Source of the DNA: Gemmatimonadota bacterium
GTDB lineage: Bacteria > Gemmatimonadota > Gemmatimonadetes > Gemmatimonadales > GWC2-71-9
DNA length: 64,000 bases
Reading direction: 5' to 3'
NCBI GenBank assembly: GCA_022563595.1
Contig: JADFNB010000001.1
Coordinates: forward strand, 1 to 64,000
Shown here: one piece after another, positions 46,265 to 55,814 of the stretch
Layout of the letters: each line of letters starts with the position of its first letter
How positions within the stretch are numbered: the first letter of the stretch is position 1
The notes under the pieces: generated by a model
What the model was told of the DNA's origin: nothing
What the model saw: only the letters and a program-made list of their open reading frames with translations
Databases searched by the model: none
Program-made: the position numbers and the translations under genes

Positions 46265-47511
46265 CAGTGCCCGCTCCACTCGACAGTGAGTCCGTTATCG
46301 TTGCCGCGCAGCAGTCCCGTGAATCGGCTGGGGAGGGCTCCGGCGGCGGTCGAAAGACGAACCGTAAGGTAATCTCCGGTGAGTCCTTCGAAGCATCCGG
46401 CGCGCCTGCCCAGGAGCACGACGTCGCCGGGTTCACCACTTCGCCGCGCCGTGTACGACGCCGCTTTCTCGGCGACCAGCGCGCGCAGTTCCGCAGAGCG
46501 CGCGCTGGCCACGGCAGCCGGCACCGGTGGGCCCAGGCGTCGCGCGGCCGCGTCCGGCCGTTCGGAATAGGGGAAGACGTGGGCATAGGTGAACGGAAGA
46601 TCGGTCAGGACATCGCGGGTGGCACGGTGATCGTCGGCCGTCTCTCCAGGGAACCCCACTATGATGTCGGCGCCGAGCCCGAACGCCGACATCCGGGCCG
46701 CCAACCGCTCGATCCGCTCAACGTAACCCGCGGCCGTGTACCAATGCCGCCCCATGCGACGCAGCAGTCGATCGGACCCCGACTGAAGCGGCGCGTGCAG
46801 GTGCGGCGCGAGACGGTCCGGTGCCCCGATCATCAACTCTGCCAGCCGGTCATCGACCTCTGTCGCCTCTACCGACGAGAGACGGAATCGTAACCCCGGC
46901 ACACTGTTGACCAGCAACTCGACGAGTTCACCCAAGGAACCGCCCCTATCCCGGCCGTACGACCCGATATGCACGCCCGTGAGCACGATCTCGTCGGTGG
47001 TGGCCGCCAATGCCCTTGCCTCTTCGAGAATCTCCGACGCCGGTCGCGAGCGATTCGTACCGCGCGCGAGCACCGTCGCGCAGAACGTGCAGTGCTCGTC
47101 GCAGCCGTCCTGGATTTTGAGCCACGCGCGGCTCCCGCGGGCGAAGGTGCGCAAGATGCGCTTCATTGGGACGTCGGGGACGCCGAGGGCGGCAAGCACA
47201 GCGGTGGGGTCGGCACCCGGTACGACCCGCTCCACACCCGGCAGCGCTGCAATGGCCCCATCGTCCAGGGCCGCAGCACAGCCCATTACCACCGTCCGCA
47301 CGCCGGGCCGCATCCGCGCGAGCCGCCGCACCAGCCTGCGCATCTTCGCTTCGCCGGTGTGTGTCACGGTACAGGAATTCACCACAGCCGCGTCCGCGAG
47401 CAGCGGGTCGTCGACCACCGCCACACCCGCCGTCTCGAGAGCCTGGCGCACGACCTCGGTGTCGTACTGATTCGCCTTGCAGCCGAACGTGTGAAGGTAG
47501 ACGGCGGTCAC
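46264..47511 (-). CDS. mtaB: tRNA t6A37 methylthiotransferase MtaB
   Basis: 415 residues, GTG start overlapping the preceding stop. YLHTFGCKANQYDTE and NSCTVTHTGEAKMRR distinguish MtaB from MiaB; radical SAM Cys in DGCDEHCTFCATVLARG; VGFPGETADDH. The C-terminal TRAM region is short. It makes ms2t6A in tRNAs decoding ANN codons. Confidence 0.94.
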   Translation of the reverse strand: MTAVYLHTFGCKANQYDTEVVRQALETAGVAVVDDPLLADAAVVNSCTVTHTGEAKMRRLVRRLARMRPGVRTVVMGCAAALDDGAIAALPGVERVVPGADPTAVLAALGVPDVPMKRILRTFARGSRAWLKIQDGCDEHCTFCATVLARGTNRSRPASEILEEARALAATTDEIVLTGVHIGSYGRDRGGSLGELVELLVNSVPGLRFRLSSVEATEVDDRLAELMIGAPDRLAPHLHAPLQSGSDRLLRRMGRHWYTAAGYVERIERLAARMSAFGLGADIIVGFPGETADDHRATRDVLTDLPFTYAHVFPYSERPDAAARRLGPPVPAAVASARSAELRALVAEKAASYTARRSGEPGDVVLLGRRAGCFEGLTGDYLTVRLSTAAGALPSRFTGLLRGNDNGLTVEWSGH

Positions 47512-48644
47512 GGACGCACCGTCATGGAAACCGAGATCTGCCACGCGCGCTCGCTAACACCGGCGCCGTCGCGCAGCGCGCGCTCGAGCGTGAAGTCAAC
47601 CAGTCCGCGGTTCGAGGCGAAGACCAAGCCGGTGCCCAGCGCCAGGTCGATCTCGCGGGCCTGCTCGGAACCCGGTGCGAAGGGAAGCTGCGCATACCTG
47701 AAGCCGAGCCGCAGCGGAATCCGGGACGTGCCTGCCGCGCCGAGTTCGATCCCCGTTCCCACCTCCCATGTGTCGAACGCCGACTCATCTGGCGCCACGA
47801 GGTCGGGGGCGGCATCTGACCACGAGCGCCATGCCGCCGTGGCGGTCACACGCAGCGCGGGCAGAGGCGCCAGCTCGATTCCCGCGCTCAGAGTAACGGG
47901 CAGGTTCACGCGCCCGGCCGGGACCGAGTCAACTGCCTGCTCGAGTGTGCCGTCGATTCGGCCCGTCACGCCAATGCGGAAGCCGGGCGCCACCGTCACG
48001 ATCGCACCGGCGGATACTCCGGTCCCGGAGAAACTGGCCTTGCCGGTGCGCTGGAACGACCGGAATGCGCTGTCGCCGAACTCACGCCGCACCACCAGCT
48101 TGGCCGAACCACTAATGAGATGTATCGCCGCGCCGACCCAGATCCGCCGCGCGGGGGTCCACGCGACCGCGCCGCGCAGGTCCACGATCCCGCCGTTGGA
48201 ACTCAGACGATCTTCCACCGCTACCTGCTCGCCGCGCAACGGCACGGTGTCGGCCGAGATCACGTCGAAGGTCCGCTCGGCATAGCTTGCGAAGCTGAAC
48301 GCGTAGTGCACGCGGCGCGTGATAGCTCCACCGATTAGTGCAAGGGGAAATCGCGTGGCACGGAGTCCCTCTACGCGGGTGTCGCCTATCTTATATGTGC
48401 GGTATTCCGTGCCTGACACCGCGATGACGGTGAGCCGCGAGAATGCGGTCGCGGCGGCCGGGTTGACGGCCGATACCGGATCGAAGACCGCCGGCCCACC
48501 GCCGAGCGCACGCGCACGCGCACTGAGCGGCCGGCCGGGAAATCCGATCCCGCGAACCGCGTATACGGAGTTCTGCGCCGCAAGGACCGCTGGCCCTCCG
48601 GCGGCGAGGATCCCCGCCAACACGACAACGAGCCGGCCCATCAT
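47508..48644 (-). CDS. Outer-membrane beta-barrel protein, PorV/OmpP1-like
   Basis: 378 residues. Signal peptide ([23 protein letters not shown]), then ARALGGGPAVFDPVSAVNPAA, which resembles the NPA motif near the start of FadL/PorV/UPF0164 barrels, and alternating hydrophobic strands to the C-terminus. The Ser/Thr-rich, Gly-ending strands support a barrel. It overlaps both neighbours by 4 bp. Cargo or substrate unknown. Confidence 0.75.
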   Translation of the reverse strand: MMGRLVVVLAGILAAGGPAVLAAQNSVYAVRGIGFPGRPLSARARALGGGPAVFDPVSAVNPAAATAFSRLTVIAVSGTEYRTYKIGDTRVEGLRATRFPLALIGGAITRRVHYAFSFASYAERTFDVISADTVPLRGEQVAVEDRLSSNGGIVDLRGAVAWTPARRIWVGAAIHLISGSAKLVVRREFGDSAFRSFQRTGKASFSGTGVSAGAIVTVAPGFRIGVTGRIDGTLEQAVDSVPAGRVNLPVTLSAGIELAPLPALRVTATAAWRSWSDAAPDLVAPDESAFDTWEVGTGIELGAAGTSRIPLRLGFRYAQLPFAPGSEQAREIDLALGTGLVFASNRGLVDFTLERALRDGAGVSERAWQISVSMTVRP

Positions 48645-49906
48645 GATCCTCCCGGCTCAGCCGAGGGCACAAAGGTGATATGTAGGGTCGGCCGCGCCGC
48701 GGTGAACGCGCTCGATCCTGCACGGACTTCCGAGAGCCTCGATCCTTCGGGCACGGCACGGAGCACGAGCAGGTGTGGCAAATCCTTGTTCACCAGCCAG
48801 GCCCGCAGGATCTCGGTTACGTCGACCCGAATGGTGTCCGCCTGCCCCACCGCAGCCACAGTCGAGCGGATCTCCACCGAGTCGATCGGCACGATGAGCA
48901 GCGGCGACTTGGCTCCAAAATTGGCGGTGACGGCCTGAGCGAGAATCCGGATCGAGTCCCCTGGTGCGCCGAGCACTGGCTCGGTGGGGACCAGCTGAAT
49001 CGTGGCGCGCACGATCGCCGCGGAGTCGCGTGCCGCCGCCGGCAAGGTGACGCGCATCAGCGCGCGGGCCGCCGGCACTCCCCCGATGCGGAGCACCCCG
49101 GCGCCGGCCGCGGGGAGCGGCGGCGCCACAAACGTGTCGAGTTCGGGGACCCGTGCGTCCTTGCGCGGCACCGCTGTGCCGGCGGAATCCACCTGTACGA
49201 ACCTGGTGAGCTCCGCTCCCTGGTTGCTCTCGAGCGTGCCCAAGTTGACGAAGGCGCCGGTTGTGCTGCGCAGCTCGATCCCGATCGCCGCGCGCGGCCC
49301 ATCCGCTGTGAACGTCGGGAATGCCGACTCCGGAACCACGGCTTTCAAGGTCCCCGTCTGGAGCGTGTCGGGAACCGGCACGACCGCTATGCGGGCGCTG
49401 TCGACGAAGAACGGATCCAGATCGCCGAACGTAGCGGTCGAATCGACGGTCACCGGCAGGCGGTACAGCACGAGTTCCAGACCGGTAGCCTCAGCGGCCC
49501 TTGCCTGGACGGAGATACTGACCGAGAAGGAGTCGATACTGCTGACGGGCGCTGTGATCGTATCGGCGGCGTTCAGCAGCAGCCGCTCCGGGAACGCGAA
49601 GAACCGCATGACCGCGCGGCTAGCCGTAACGGCGCCGGTCCCGGCGGGATCGTTGACCAGCTGCAACCCGGCGGCTTCCCACGGCGTCACGTAGCCTACG
49701 AAGGTCGAGTCGGCCCGGATGGCCTCGACCAGAACCGTATCGACCAGCTGGACGGATTCCGGCGGACAGTATTCCGGGCATGCGCCGGGAGCCGTGACGG
49801 CTTCCTGGCACGCCGCGACCCCGAGCGCCGCGGCCAGAACCACTCGCGCCCCCGGGACGACGTGTTTGATCGGGTTTCTCTTCAACGGCTCCCGCTCACT
49901 TTTCAA
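48641..49906 (-). CDS. Lipoprotein with repeated beta domains, function unknown
   Basis: 421 residues from TTG at 49906 (TTG at 49885 or 49921 are alternatives; no ATG fits). Lipobox ALGVAAC near residue 35, then a Cys pair (CPEYCPPE). The rest is beta-rich with the segment [22 protein letters not shown] that recalls DNRLRE/cell-surface TGF-like domains of other surface lipoproteins. It probably works with the barrel protein encoded directly downstream. Confidence 0.65.
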   Translation of the reverse strand: MKSEREPLKRNPIKHVVPGARVVLAAALGVAACQEAVTAPGACPEYCPPESVQLVDTVLVEAIRADSTFVGYVTPWEAAGLQLVNDPAGTGAVTASRAVMRFFAFPERLLLNAADTITAPVSSIDSFSVSISVQARAAEATGLELVLYRLPVTVDSTATFGDLDPFFVDSARIAVVPVPDTLQTGTLKAVVPESAFPTFTADGPRAAIGIELRSTTGAFVNLGTLESNQGAELTRFVQVDSAGTAVPRKDARVPELDTFVAPPLPAAGAGVLRIGGVPAARALMRVTLPAAARDSAAIVRATIQLVPTEPVLGAPGDSIRILAQAVTANFGAKSPLLIVPIDSVEIRSTVAAVGQADTIRVDVTEILRAWLVNKDLPHLLVLRAVPEGSRLSEVRAGSSAFTAARPTLHITFVPSAEPGGS

Positions 49907-50300
49907 GGTACTCCGGGCCAAACCGCGCCGGCAACAAGTCGTCTAGGCGCCAACGGCGCGCACCACCGGGCCCCACCGACTCCACCGGCATCGAACCGTC
50001 GCAGAACTCGGCGAGCACCTGCCGACACGCGCCGCACGGGGCAGCCGGCGGATCGGCTGCCGTGACGATCACCAACCGCACGAAACGCCGGGCACCGGCG
50101 GCGATCGCGGTGCCGACCGCCACGCGCTCGGCGCAGTTGGTGAGCCCGTACGACGCGTTCTCTACGTTCGCGCCTGCGTAGATGGCACCGTCCTCCGCTT
50201 CGAGTGCAGCACCAACCTTGAACCCGCTGTACGGCGCGTGCGCCCGCTCCCGGGCCTCCCGGGCCGCCGCGACGACGCGGTCGTCCACGTTATCCGTCAC
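49896..50300 (-). CDS. cdd: Cytidine deaminase
   Basis: 134 residues. [33 protein letters not shown] (CAE zinc motif) and [12 protein letters not shown] (PCxxC). Deaminates cytidine/deoxycytidine in salvage. Followed 10 bp overlap into the lipoprotein gene. Adjacent to deoB, a nucleoside salvage partner. Confidence 0.95.
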   Translation of the reverse strand: MTDNVDDRVVAAAREARERAHAPYSGFKVGAALEAEDGAIYAGANVENASYGLTNCAERVAVGTAIAAGARRFVRLVIVTAADPPAAPCGACRQVLAEFCDGSMPVESVGPGGARRWRLDDLLPARFGPEYLEK

Positions 50301-50312
50301 ACCCGCATCCGT

Positions 50313-51485
50313 TCACGGCATCACCTCCGTGAGAAAAGACGTACCGACCCGGGGTTCCATACCAAAATAATCGGCAACCGTCGCTCCAATGTCGGCGAAC
50401 GTCTGGCGCGTCCCGAGAGCCGACGCCCGAACCCCGGGCCCGAGCACCAGGATCGGCACCGCCTCGCGGGAATGATCGGTCGAGCCGGTCGTCGGGTCGT
50501 TGCCGTGGTCGGCCGTCAACACCATGAGGTCACCGGGTCGCAGCAGCCCGACCAGCTCCGGCAGTGCCGTATCCAGCTCCTGGAGCCCCCTGTACAACCC
50601 CGCCACGTCGTTCCGGTGCCCCCACGATTGATCGAACTCGATCACGTTCACGAACAGCAGGCCCGACTCCATCGTGCGAAGCGCCGCGGCAATCCCGTCG
50701 TACGCGTCCCGGTTGGTCGGCGTGTGCCGGCTCGTGATGTTCCGCGCCGCAAAGAGATCGTCCACTTTTCCGACCCCGACCCGTGGCACACCCCGCCCGG
50801 CCAGACGGTCGAGCAGCGTGTCCGCCACCGGTGCGAGCGAGAAATCGCGACGGCTGGCGGTACGCTCCCACGATCCCGGCGCGCCCACGAACGGGCGGGC
50901 GATCACCCGCGCGACCGCATGTTCCCCGACGAGGATCCCGCGCGCCGTCTCGCAGGCGGCGTACAGCTCGTCGAGCGGGATCAGCTCCTCGTGCGCCGCC
51001 ACCTGGAAGACGCTGTCCGCCGACGTGTAGACGATCCACGACCCAGTCGCGAGCTGCTCCGCCCCGTACTCATCGATGACCACCGTGCCAGAGGCCGGCT
51101 TGTTGGCGATCACTCCCCTGCCGGTAACGCGGGAGAACTCATCGATGATCTCGGGCGGGAACCCGTCGCCATACGTCGGGAACGGGACGTCGAGGATCAG
51201 CTCGCAGAGTTCCCAATGTCCGCTCGTGCTGTCCTTCCCCTTGGAGCGCGGCAGCGCGACTCCGTAGGCGGCCCGCGGCGTCTCACAACTCATGCCCGAG
51301 AGCGGGCGGCAGCACCCCAGCCCCAGACTCTGCAGAAAGGGAAGCCGCAAGCCACCAACCGCCCGGGCGACGTTCCCCAGCGTGTCACTCCCTCCGTCTC
51401 CGTAGTCGTCTTGGTCGGGACACTCGCCGATCCCGAGTCCGTCCAACACGATCAGCGCAAAGCGACCCCGCTCGTGCGAGATCAC
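50313..51485 (-). CDS. deoB: Phosphopentomutase
   Basis: 390 residues. VLDGLGIGECPD, GKDSTSGHWEL, YTSADSVFQVAAHEE, VNVIEFDQSWGHRND and LTADHGNDPT hold the metal ligands and phosphorylated Thr. It interconverts ribose/deoxyribose 1- and 5-phosphates. Overlaps the alr stop by 4 bp and is followed by cdd. Confidence 0.96.
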   Translation of the reverse strand: MISHERGRFALIVLDGLGIGECPDQDDYGDGGSDTLGNVARAVGGLRLPFLQSLGLGCCRPLSGMSCETPRAAYGVALPRSKGKDSTSGHWELCELILDVPFPTYGDGFPPEIIDEFSRVTGRGVIANKPASGTVVIDEYGAEQLATGSWIVYTSADSVFQVAAHEELIPLDELYAACETARGILVGEHAVARVIARPFVGAPGSWERTASRRDFSLAPVADTLLDRLAGRGVPRVGVGKVDDLFAARNITSRHTPTNRDAYDGIAAALRTMESGLLFVNVIEFDQSWGHRNDVAGLYRGLQELDTALPELVGLLRPGDLMVLTADHGNDPTTGSTDHSREAVPILVLGPGVRASALGTRQTFADIGATVADYFGMEPRVGTSFLTEVMP

Positions 51486-52555
51486 GGGCCGCGGTACCGC
51501 CGTTCCAGACGCGGCCCGAGGCGCACCAGGATCTCGTAGGAGATCGTATCGGCCCAGCCGGCGAACTCGTCGAGGGTGATCTCGTCGGCGCCGGTCGCGC
51601 CGATGAGCGTCGCCACATCTCCCACGTCGATGCGCTCATCCGTACCGACGTCGATCATGATGAAATCCATGGTCACGCGGCCCACGATCGGCCGGCGCTC
51701 GCCCGCGATCAGCACGCAACCACTCCCCACCACCGACCGAGGGACGCCGTCGGCGTACCCTATCCCGAGCGTGGCGATCCGGGTCCCGACGGGAGCCCGC
51801 CAGTCGGCGCCGTAACTGACGGAGTCACCCGCCGACACCGTCCGCACGCTCACCACGGTCGCACGCACGGCGGCCACGGCCCGGGGGCGGGGAAGATCAG
51901 GTCCGGCACGGCCCCCATAGAGAAAGATGCCCGGTCTCGCCAGATCAAACGGATCCTCGAGCCGCCAAGCTCCGGCGCTGTTCGCCACATGGACGAGCGG
52001 CGGCCGTTCGGGCAGCGCCGCGATGGCCTCGCCGAAACGCGCCATTTGGTCCGCGACCGATCCTGGAGACGTGTCGGCCGAATGGAGATGCGTGAACACA
52101 CCCTCGAGATGAGGCGACGCGCAGCGCGCGATCCGTTCCCGTTCCGTCCACCTCACGCCGCAGCGGGACATTCCAGTATCGATCTCCAGGTGAAACGGAC
52201 GATCCCACACCGCCACGGTCCCGGGATCGTCGAGCACCGCGCGGAACTCGTGCCGGTGGTACTCTTCCAATAGGCTTTCTCCCGCCGGTGTGAACACCAC
52301 GATTGGGCGCGCGATGCCGGTGCGACGGAGTGCGGCACCTTCGGGAATCGTGGCGACGCCGTACCCCCACGGGTCGAGCGCCTCCAGCGCCCGGGCGCAC
52401 TGCACCGCACCAAGACCGTAAGCGTCCGCTTTGACCATGGGAAGGAGCGGCACGCCGCCCGCTGCCGCTTGCACCGCACGCGCGTTCTCAACCAGGTTGC
52501 CGAGGTTGACCTCAATCCACGCGCGTTGACTGACCACTCGCGTTGACACGTCCAC
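51482..52555 (-). CDS. alr: Alanine racemase
   Basis: 357 residues with GTG at 52555 (VDVSTRVVSQRAWIEVNL). PLP Lys in MVKADAYGLGAV, HLEIDTGMSRCGV, and SYGADWRAP with the second catalytic Tyr region, IGYADGVPR and GRVTMDFIMIDVG. It provides D-Ala for peptidoglycan. Start is uncertain: downstream GTGs at 52549 and 52540 also fit, and the conserved part starts at RAWIEVNL. Divergent from mazG with only 35 bp between. Confidence 0.94.
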   Translation of the reverse strand: MDVSTRVVSQRAWIEVNLGNLVENARAVQAAAGGVPLLPMVKADAYGLGAVQCARALEALDPWGYGVATIPEGAALRRTGIARPIVVFTPAGESLLEEYHRHEFRAVLDDPGTVAVWDRPFHLEIDTGMSRCGVRWTERERIARCASPHLEGVFTHLHSADTSPGSVADQMARFGEAIAALPERPPLVHVANSAGAWRLEDPFDLARPGIFLYGGRAGPDLPRPRAVAAVRATVVSVRTVSAGDSVSYGADWRAPVGTRIATLGIGYADGVPRSVVGSGCVLIAGERRPIVGRVTMDFIMIDVGTDERIDVGDVATLIGATGADEITLDEFAGWADTISYEILVRLGPRLERRYRGP

Positions 52556-52590
52556 AATGGGGCCGGTATTGTACCGGTCCGAGGAGGCAA
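52543..52590. promoter_or_regulatory. Divergent alr/mazG promoter with shared palindromic -10
   Basis: For mazG: TTGACA (52543-52548), 18 bp, TATTGT (52567-52572), then GAGGAGG (52581-52587) before the ATG. On the minus strand TTGCAT (52591-52596), 17 bp, TACAAT (52568-52573) would serve alr. The -10s lie in the perfect palindrome CCGGTA-TTG-TACCGG (52563-52577). Both promoters overlap, so only one can be used at a time. Confidence 0.5.
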
Positions 52591-53394
52591 ATGCAAGAAC
52601 CATCAGCGCTTGGACGCATCGTCGAGTTGGTCCGGGACCTGCGGAACCGCTGTCCGTGGGACGGGGCGCAAACCAGGGAGAGCCTGCGCCCCTACCTCAT
52701 GGAGGAGGTCTGCGAACTCGACTACGCGATCGGTCGCGGTGACGCCGACGCCATCAAGGTCGAGCTGGGTGACCTGCTGCTGCACCTCGCGTTCCAGATC
52801 GTGCTCGCCGAAGAGCGCGGCGAGTTCGGCACCGAGGATCTCACCTCCGCCGTGGAGCAGAAGATGTGGCGCCGGCACCCACATCTGTTTCCCGATCGCG
52901 TCCCGGCACAACAGGGACAGGAGGATGAAAGGCAGCTCTCGGCTCACGAGCAGTGGGAGCGCAGAAAGTTGGCGGAGAGCGACACCGAGCGGCCGGGCGT
53001 TCTCGACGGGCTCCCGCCAACGATGCCCGCGCTGGTGATGGCCTACCGGCTGCAGCAGCGTGCGGCCGGTGTGGGCTTCGATTGGCCCGACGCCCAGGGG
53101 CCGCTCGAGAAGGTGCGTGAGGAAACCGAGGAGATCACTCGCGAAATGCGGGCCGCGCCCGACGAGGAACGCGTTCAGGCCGAGGTCGGTGATCTGCTGT
53201 TCGCGGCCGTGAACCTGGCACGCAAGCTGGGCTGCGACCCGCGGGCCGCGCTCGAAGGCGCGAACGATCGGTTCCGCGGGCGGTTCCGGGCGCTAGAGCA
53301 CCTTGCCGCCGAGCGCGGGATCGATGTGGGACGGGCAGACCTAGGGGCGCTCGACGGTCTATGGAACGAGGTAAAAGGGCGCGCGGCCCGGTAG
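52591..53394 (+). CDS. mazG: Nucleoside triphosphate pyrophosphohydrolase MazG
   Basis: 267 residues, two MazG modules: residues 1-110 (CPWDGAQTRESLRPYLMEEVCEL, EELGD-type VELGDLLLHLAFQ) and 140-265 (VGFDWPDAQGPLEKVREETEEI, EVGDLLFAAVNLAR). Removes non-canonical dNTPs. It is the first plus-strand gene after a 44-kb minus-strand block. Convergent with asnS, 6 bp between stops. Confidence 0.95.
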   Translation: MQEPSALGRIVELVRDLRNRCPWDGAQTRESLRPYLMEEVCELDYAIGRGDADAIKVELGDLLLHLAFQIVLAEERGEFGTEDLTSAVEQKMWRRHPHLFPDRVPAQQGQEDERQLSAHEQWERRKLAESDTERPGVLDGLPPTMPALVMAYRLQQRAAGVGFDWPDAQGPLEKVREETEEITREMRAAPDEERVQAEVGDLLFAAVNLARKLGCDPRAALEGANDRFRGRFRALEHLAAERGIDVGRADLGALDGLWNEVKGRAAR

Positions 53395-53400
53395 GGGGCG

Positions 53401-54699
53401 TTATGGATACAACCGGTGCATCTGCCGCGGGAACGCGATCGCCTCTCGAATATGGGGTATCCCGCAGATCCACGCGACGGTCCGTTCGACCCCCAGCCCG
53501 AACCCCGAATGGACGAACGTGCCGTAACGGCGGAGATCCAGATACCAGCGGTAGGTCTCCTCGGGGAAACCTTCCTCGCGAATACGGGCGAGCAGCCGGT
53601 CATGGTCGTCTTCGCGCTGGCTGCCGCCGATGATCTCGCCGTATCCTTCGGGCGCAAGACAGTCGTTGCACAGTACCGTGCGCGGATCGTCCGGGTTCTC
53701 CTTCATGTAGAACGCCTTCGCCTCGCGCGGATAATTGTAGACGAAGATGGGACGATCGAATTCCTGCGCGAGCCGCGTCTCGTCATCGGCGCCGAGGTCG
53801 CTGCCCCACTGGACGTCGCTTCCCTGGGACTGGAGCTTGGTGACGGCATCGGTGTACGAGAGGCGATGAAACGGCGGCGTGACGCGTTCGAGCGGGGTCA
53901 CGTCGCGTTCCAGGACCTCGAGATCGCTCTTCCGTCGCTCGAGACAACGCTCTACGATGTAGGAGACGAACGCCTCCTGAAGTCTCATGTTGTCTTCTGA
54001 GGTATACCAGGCCACCTCGGGTTCTACCATCCAGAACTCGGTGAGATGGCGACGAGTCTTCGACTTCTCGGCACGGAACGTCGGTCCGAAACAGTAGACG
54101 CGCCCGAGCGCCGCGGCGGCCGCCTCCAGATATAGTTGGCCGGTTTGCGCCAGATACGCTTTGCCAAGATCGAAGTAGTCGGTCTCGAACAGGGTGCCGG
54201 CCGACTCGCCGATCGACCCTGTGAGCAGCGGGGTGTCCACGAGCACGAAGTCGCGCTCGTAGAAGAAGTCCCGGATAGCCTGCACGACCTCGTGGCGGAC
54301 CCGCATGATCGCTACCTGCCGCCTGCTGCGCAGCCAGAGATGCCGATGCTCGAACAGAAAGGTGGTGCCGTGCTCCTTGGGCGTGATCGGGAAGTCCTTG
54401 CTCTCACCGAGAATCGTGACGTCGGTCGCGCTCAGTTCGACTCCGCCGGGCGCGCGCGCGTCGATGCGGACGACCCCGGTCAGCGCCACCGACGTCTCCT
54501 GGGTCAGCGACCTGAATCGCTCCCACACCGCCTCCGGCACTTCCTGTTTTGCGACGACCGCTTGCAGGTATCCGGTTCCATCCCGCACGACGGCGAACCC
54601 GATCTTGCCACCCGACCGGGTGGTCGTGACCCATGCACGAACCATCACCACATCGTCAATGTGATCCCGCAGATCTCTAATGCACGTATGCTCGGACAT
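53401..54699 (-). CDS. asnS: Asparaginyl-tRNA synthetase
   Basis: 432 residues. N-terminal OB anticodon-binding domain (VVMVRAWVTTTRSGGKIGF), class II motif 2 GPTFRAEKSKTRRHLTEFWMVEPE, and motif 3 SGFGLGVERTVAWICGI. The AsnS-type HIREAIAFPR tail distinguishes it from AspS. It makes free Asn-tRNA, so asparagine need not arise through transamidation. The ATG at 54699 overlaps the divergent lipoprotein gene by 12 bp. Confidence 0.96.
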   Translation of the reverse strand: MSEHTCIRDLRDHIDDVVMVRAWVTTTRSGGKIGFAVVRDGTGYLQAVVAKQEVPEAVWERFRSLTQETSVALTGVVRIDARAPGGVELSATDVTILGESKDFPITPKEHGTTFLFEHRHLWLRSRRQVAIMRVRHEVVQAIRDFFYERDFVLVDTPLLTGSIGESAGTLFETDYFDLGKAYLAQTGQLYLEAAAAALGRVYCFGPTFRAEKSKTRRHLTEFWMVEPEVAWYTSEDNMRLQEAFVSYIVERCLERRKSDLEVLERDVTPLERVTPPFHRLSYTDAVTKLQSQGSDVQWGSDLGADDETRLAQEFDRPIFVYNYPREAKAFYMKENPDDPRTVLCNDCLAPEGYGEIIGGSQREDDHDRLLARIREEGFPEETYRWYLDLRRYGTFVHSGFGLGVERTVAWICGIPHIREAIAFPRQMHRLYP

Positions 54700-54714
54700 T
54701 GGGCGCGAATCGTA
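54676..54714. promoter_or_regulatory. Overlapping divergent -10 elements of asnS and the propeller lipoprotein gene
   Basis: On the plus strand TCTAAT (54676-54681) lies 6 nt before the ATG at 54688. On the minus strand TACGAT (54709-54714) lies 9 nt before the asnS ATG at 54699. Each -10 is within or beyond the other gene's 5' end. Neither has a clear -35, so these are tentative. Confidence 0.35.
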
Positions 54715-55809
54715 GCGCTCGCCCTGGTGAGTGTCAACGCGGCCGGCTGCGCGCCGCGCGGGCTCAAAGCACCGGCACATGACCCGCGGATCTGGACGCA
54801 GTATCTGGGCGCGGCGAGTCGCGCCCCGTCCGCACGCGAGGTGCTGGGCGCCGAACTCGCGCCGCTGTGGAGCGCGGACATGGGCAAGCCGGCCGCGGGA
54901 GCGTTGGCAGTGGGGGAACGTGTGGTGGCGGTCATGGGATTCGATCGCTACCTGACGCTGGTCGACTGGGAAACGGGCCGGCGACTCTGGCGCAGACGGT
55001 TGAATACCACCGGAGCGGCCGGCCCCCTGCTGGCCGGCGACCGAGTATATGCCGTTACCGGTGGACAGAAGGGTAGGATTTACGCCGCTCGGCTCCAGAA
55101 CGGCGCGAAGCTGTGGAGCTTCGACTTCCGTTTCGTGAGCGCTCCCATCGCCGTAGCAGACGAGGTGGTCGTCGCCGCCAGCGAGAACGGCCGCATCGTG
55201 GCCATAGATACTGCCGACGGACGGGTACGCTGGCGACGCGCCCTCGGGCGTCCGGTTCGCTCGGGCGTCAGCCTCATCGGCGACCGCGTGCTCGCCGCGA
55301 CAGATGATTCGTTGTTTCTGCTCTCACTCGACGACGGCCACACCCAACTGGCGGCCGCGCTGCCGGGCCCACTCGTCGCCCCGCCGGCTCTGGCCGGTCA
55401 AACCGTCATCGTGGCGTCACCCGACGGATACATCGCGGCGTTCGCTGCGGAGGATCTCCGCCAGCTGTGGATCCGACAGGTGGGTGAGCCCATCTTTGGC
55501 AGCCCTGCGGTGGCACGGGATACCGTGTACGCGGTAACCGTTACCGGCCGGCTCTGGGCGATCCCGCTCGCGGAGCCCGACCGCGGCACCGCAGTCGAGC
55601 TGGGCGTTCCGGTCCGCGCCGCGCCGGCTCCGCTGGCAGATGGCGTACTCGTGGGCACGGTAGGCGGCGAAGTTCTTTTTGCCCCGGCCGACGGGTCTCC
55701 CGTCAGGCGCCGGGTGCGCGTGGACGGCCCGATAGAGCAACAACCGATCGTGAGCCGCGGTACGCTTCTCGTGGCCGACGGTCGTGGTATACTGCACGTG
55801 TGGAGGTGA
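54688..55809 (+). CDS. Lipoprotein with PQQ-type beta-propeller repeats
   Basis: 373 residues. Signal with lipobox VNAAGCAPRG. At least six propeller blades, with Trp-docking motifs: TLVDWETGRRLWRRRL, IYAARLQNGAKLWSFDF, VAIDTADGRVRWRRALG, YIAAFAAEDLRQLWIRQVG. Resembles BamB (outer-membrane assembly scaffold), but bamA is not nearby. BamB-like or other propeller lipoprotein. The ATG lies inside the divergent asnS 5' end. Shine-Dalgarno absent; probably leaderless. Confidence 0.8.
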   Translation: MLGHWARIVALALVSVNAAGCAPRGLKAPAHDPRIWTQYLGAASRAPSAREVLGAELAPLWSADMGKPAAGALAVGERVVAVMGFDRYLTLVDWETGRRLWRRRLNTTGAAGPLLAGDRVYAVTGGQKGRIYAARLQNGAKLWSFDFRFVSAPIAVADEVVVAASENGRIVAIDTADGRVRWRRALGRPVRSGVSLIGDRVLAATDDSLFLLSLDDGHTQLAAALPGPLVAPPALAGQTVIVASPDGYIAAFAAEDLRQLWIRQVGEPIFGSPAVARDTVYAVTVTGRLWAIPLAEPDRGTAVELGVPVRAAPAPLADGVLVGTVGGEVLFAPADGSPVRRRVRVDGPIEQQPIVSRGTLLVADGRGILHVWR

Positions 55810-55814
55810 GACAC

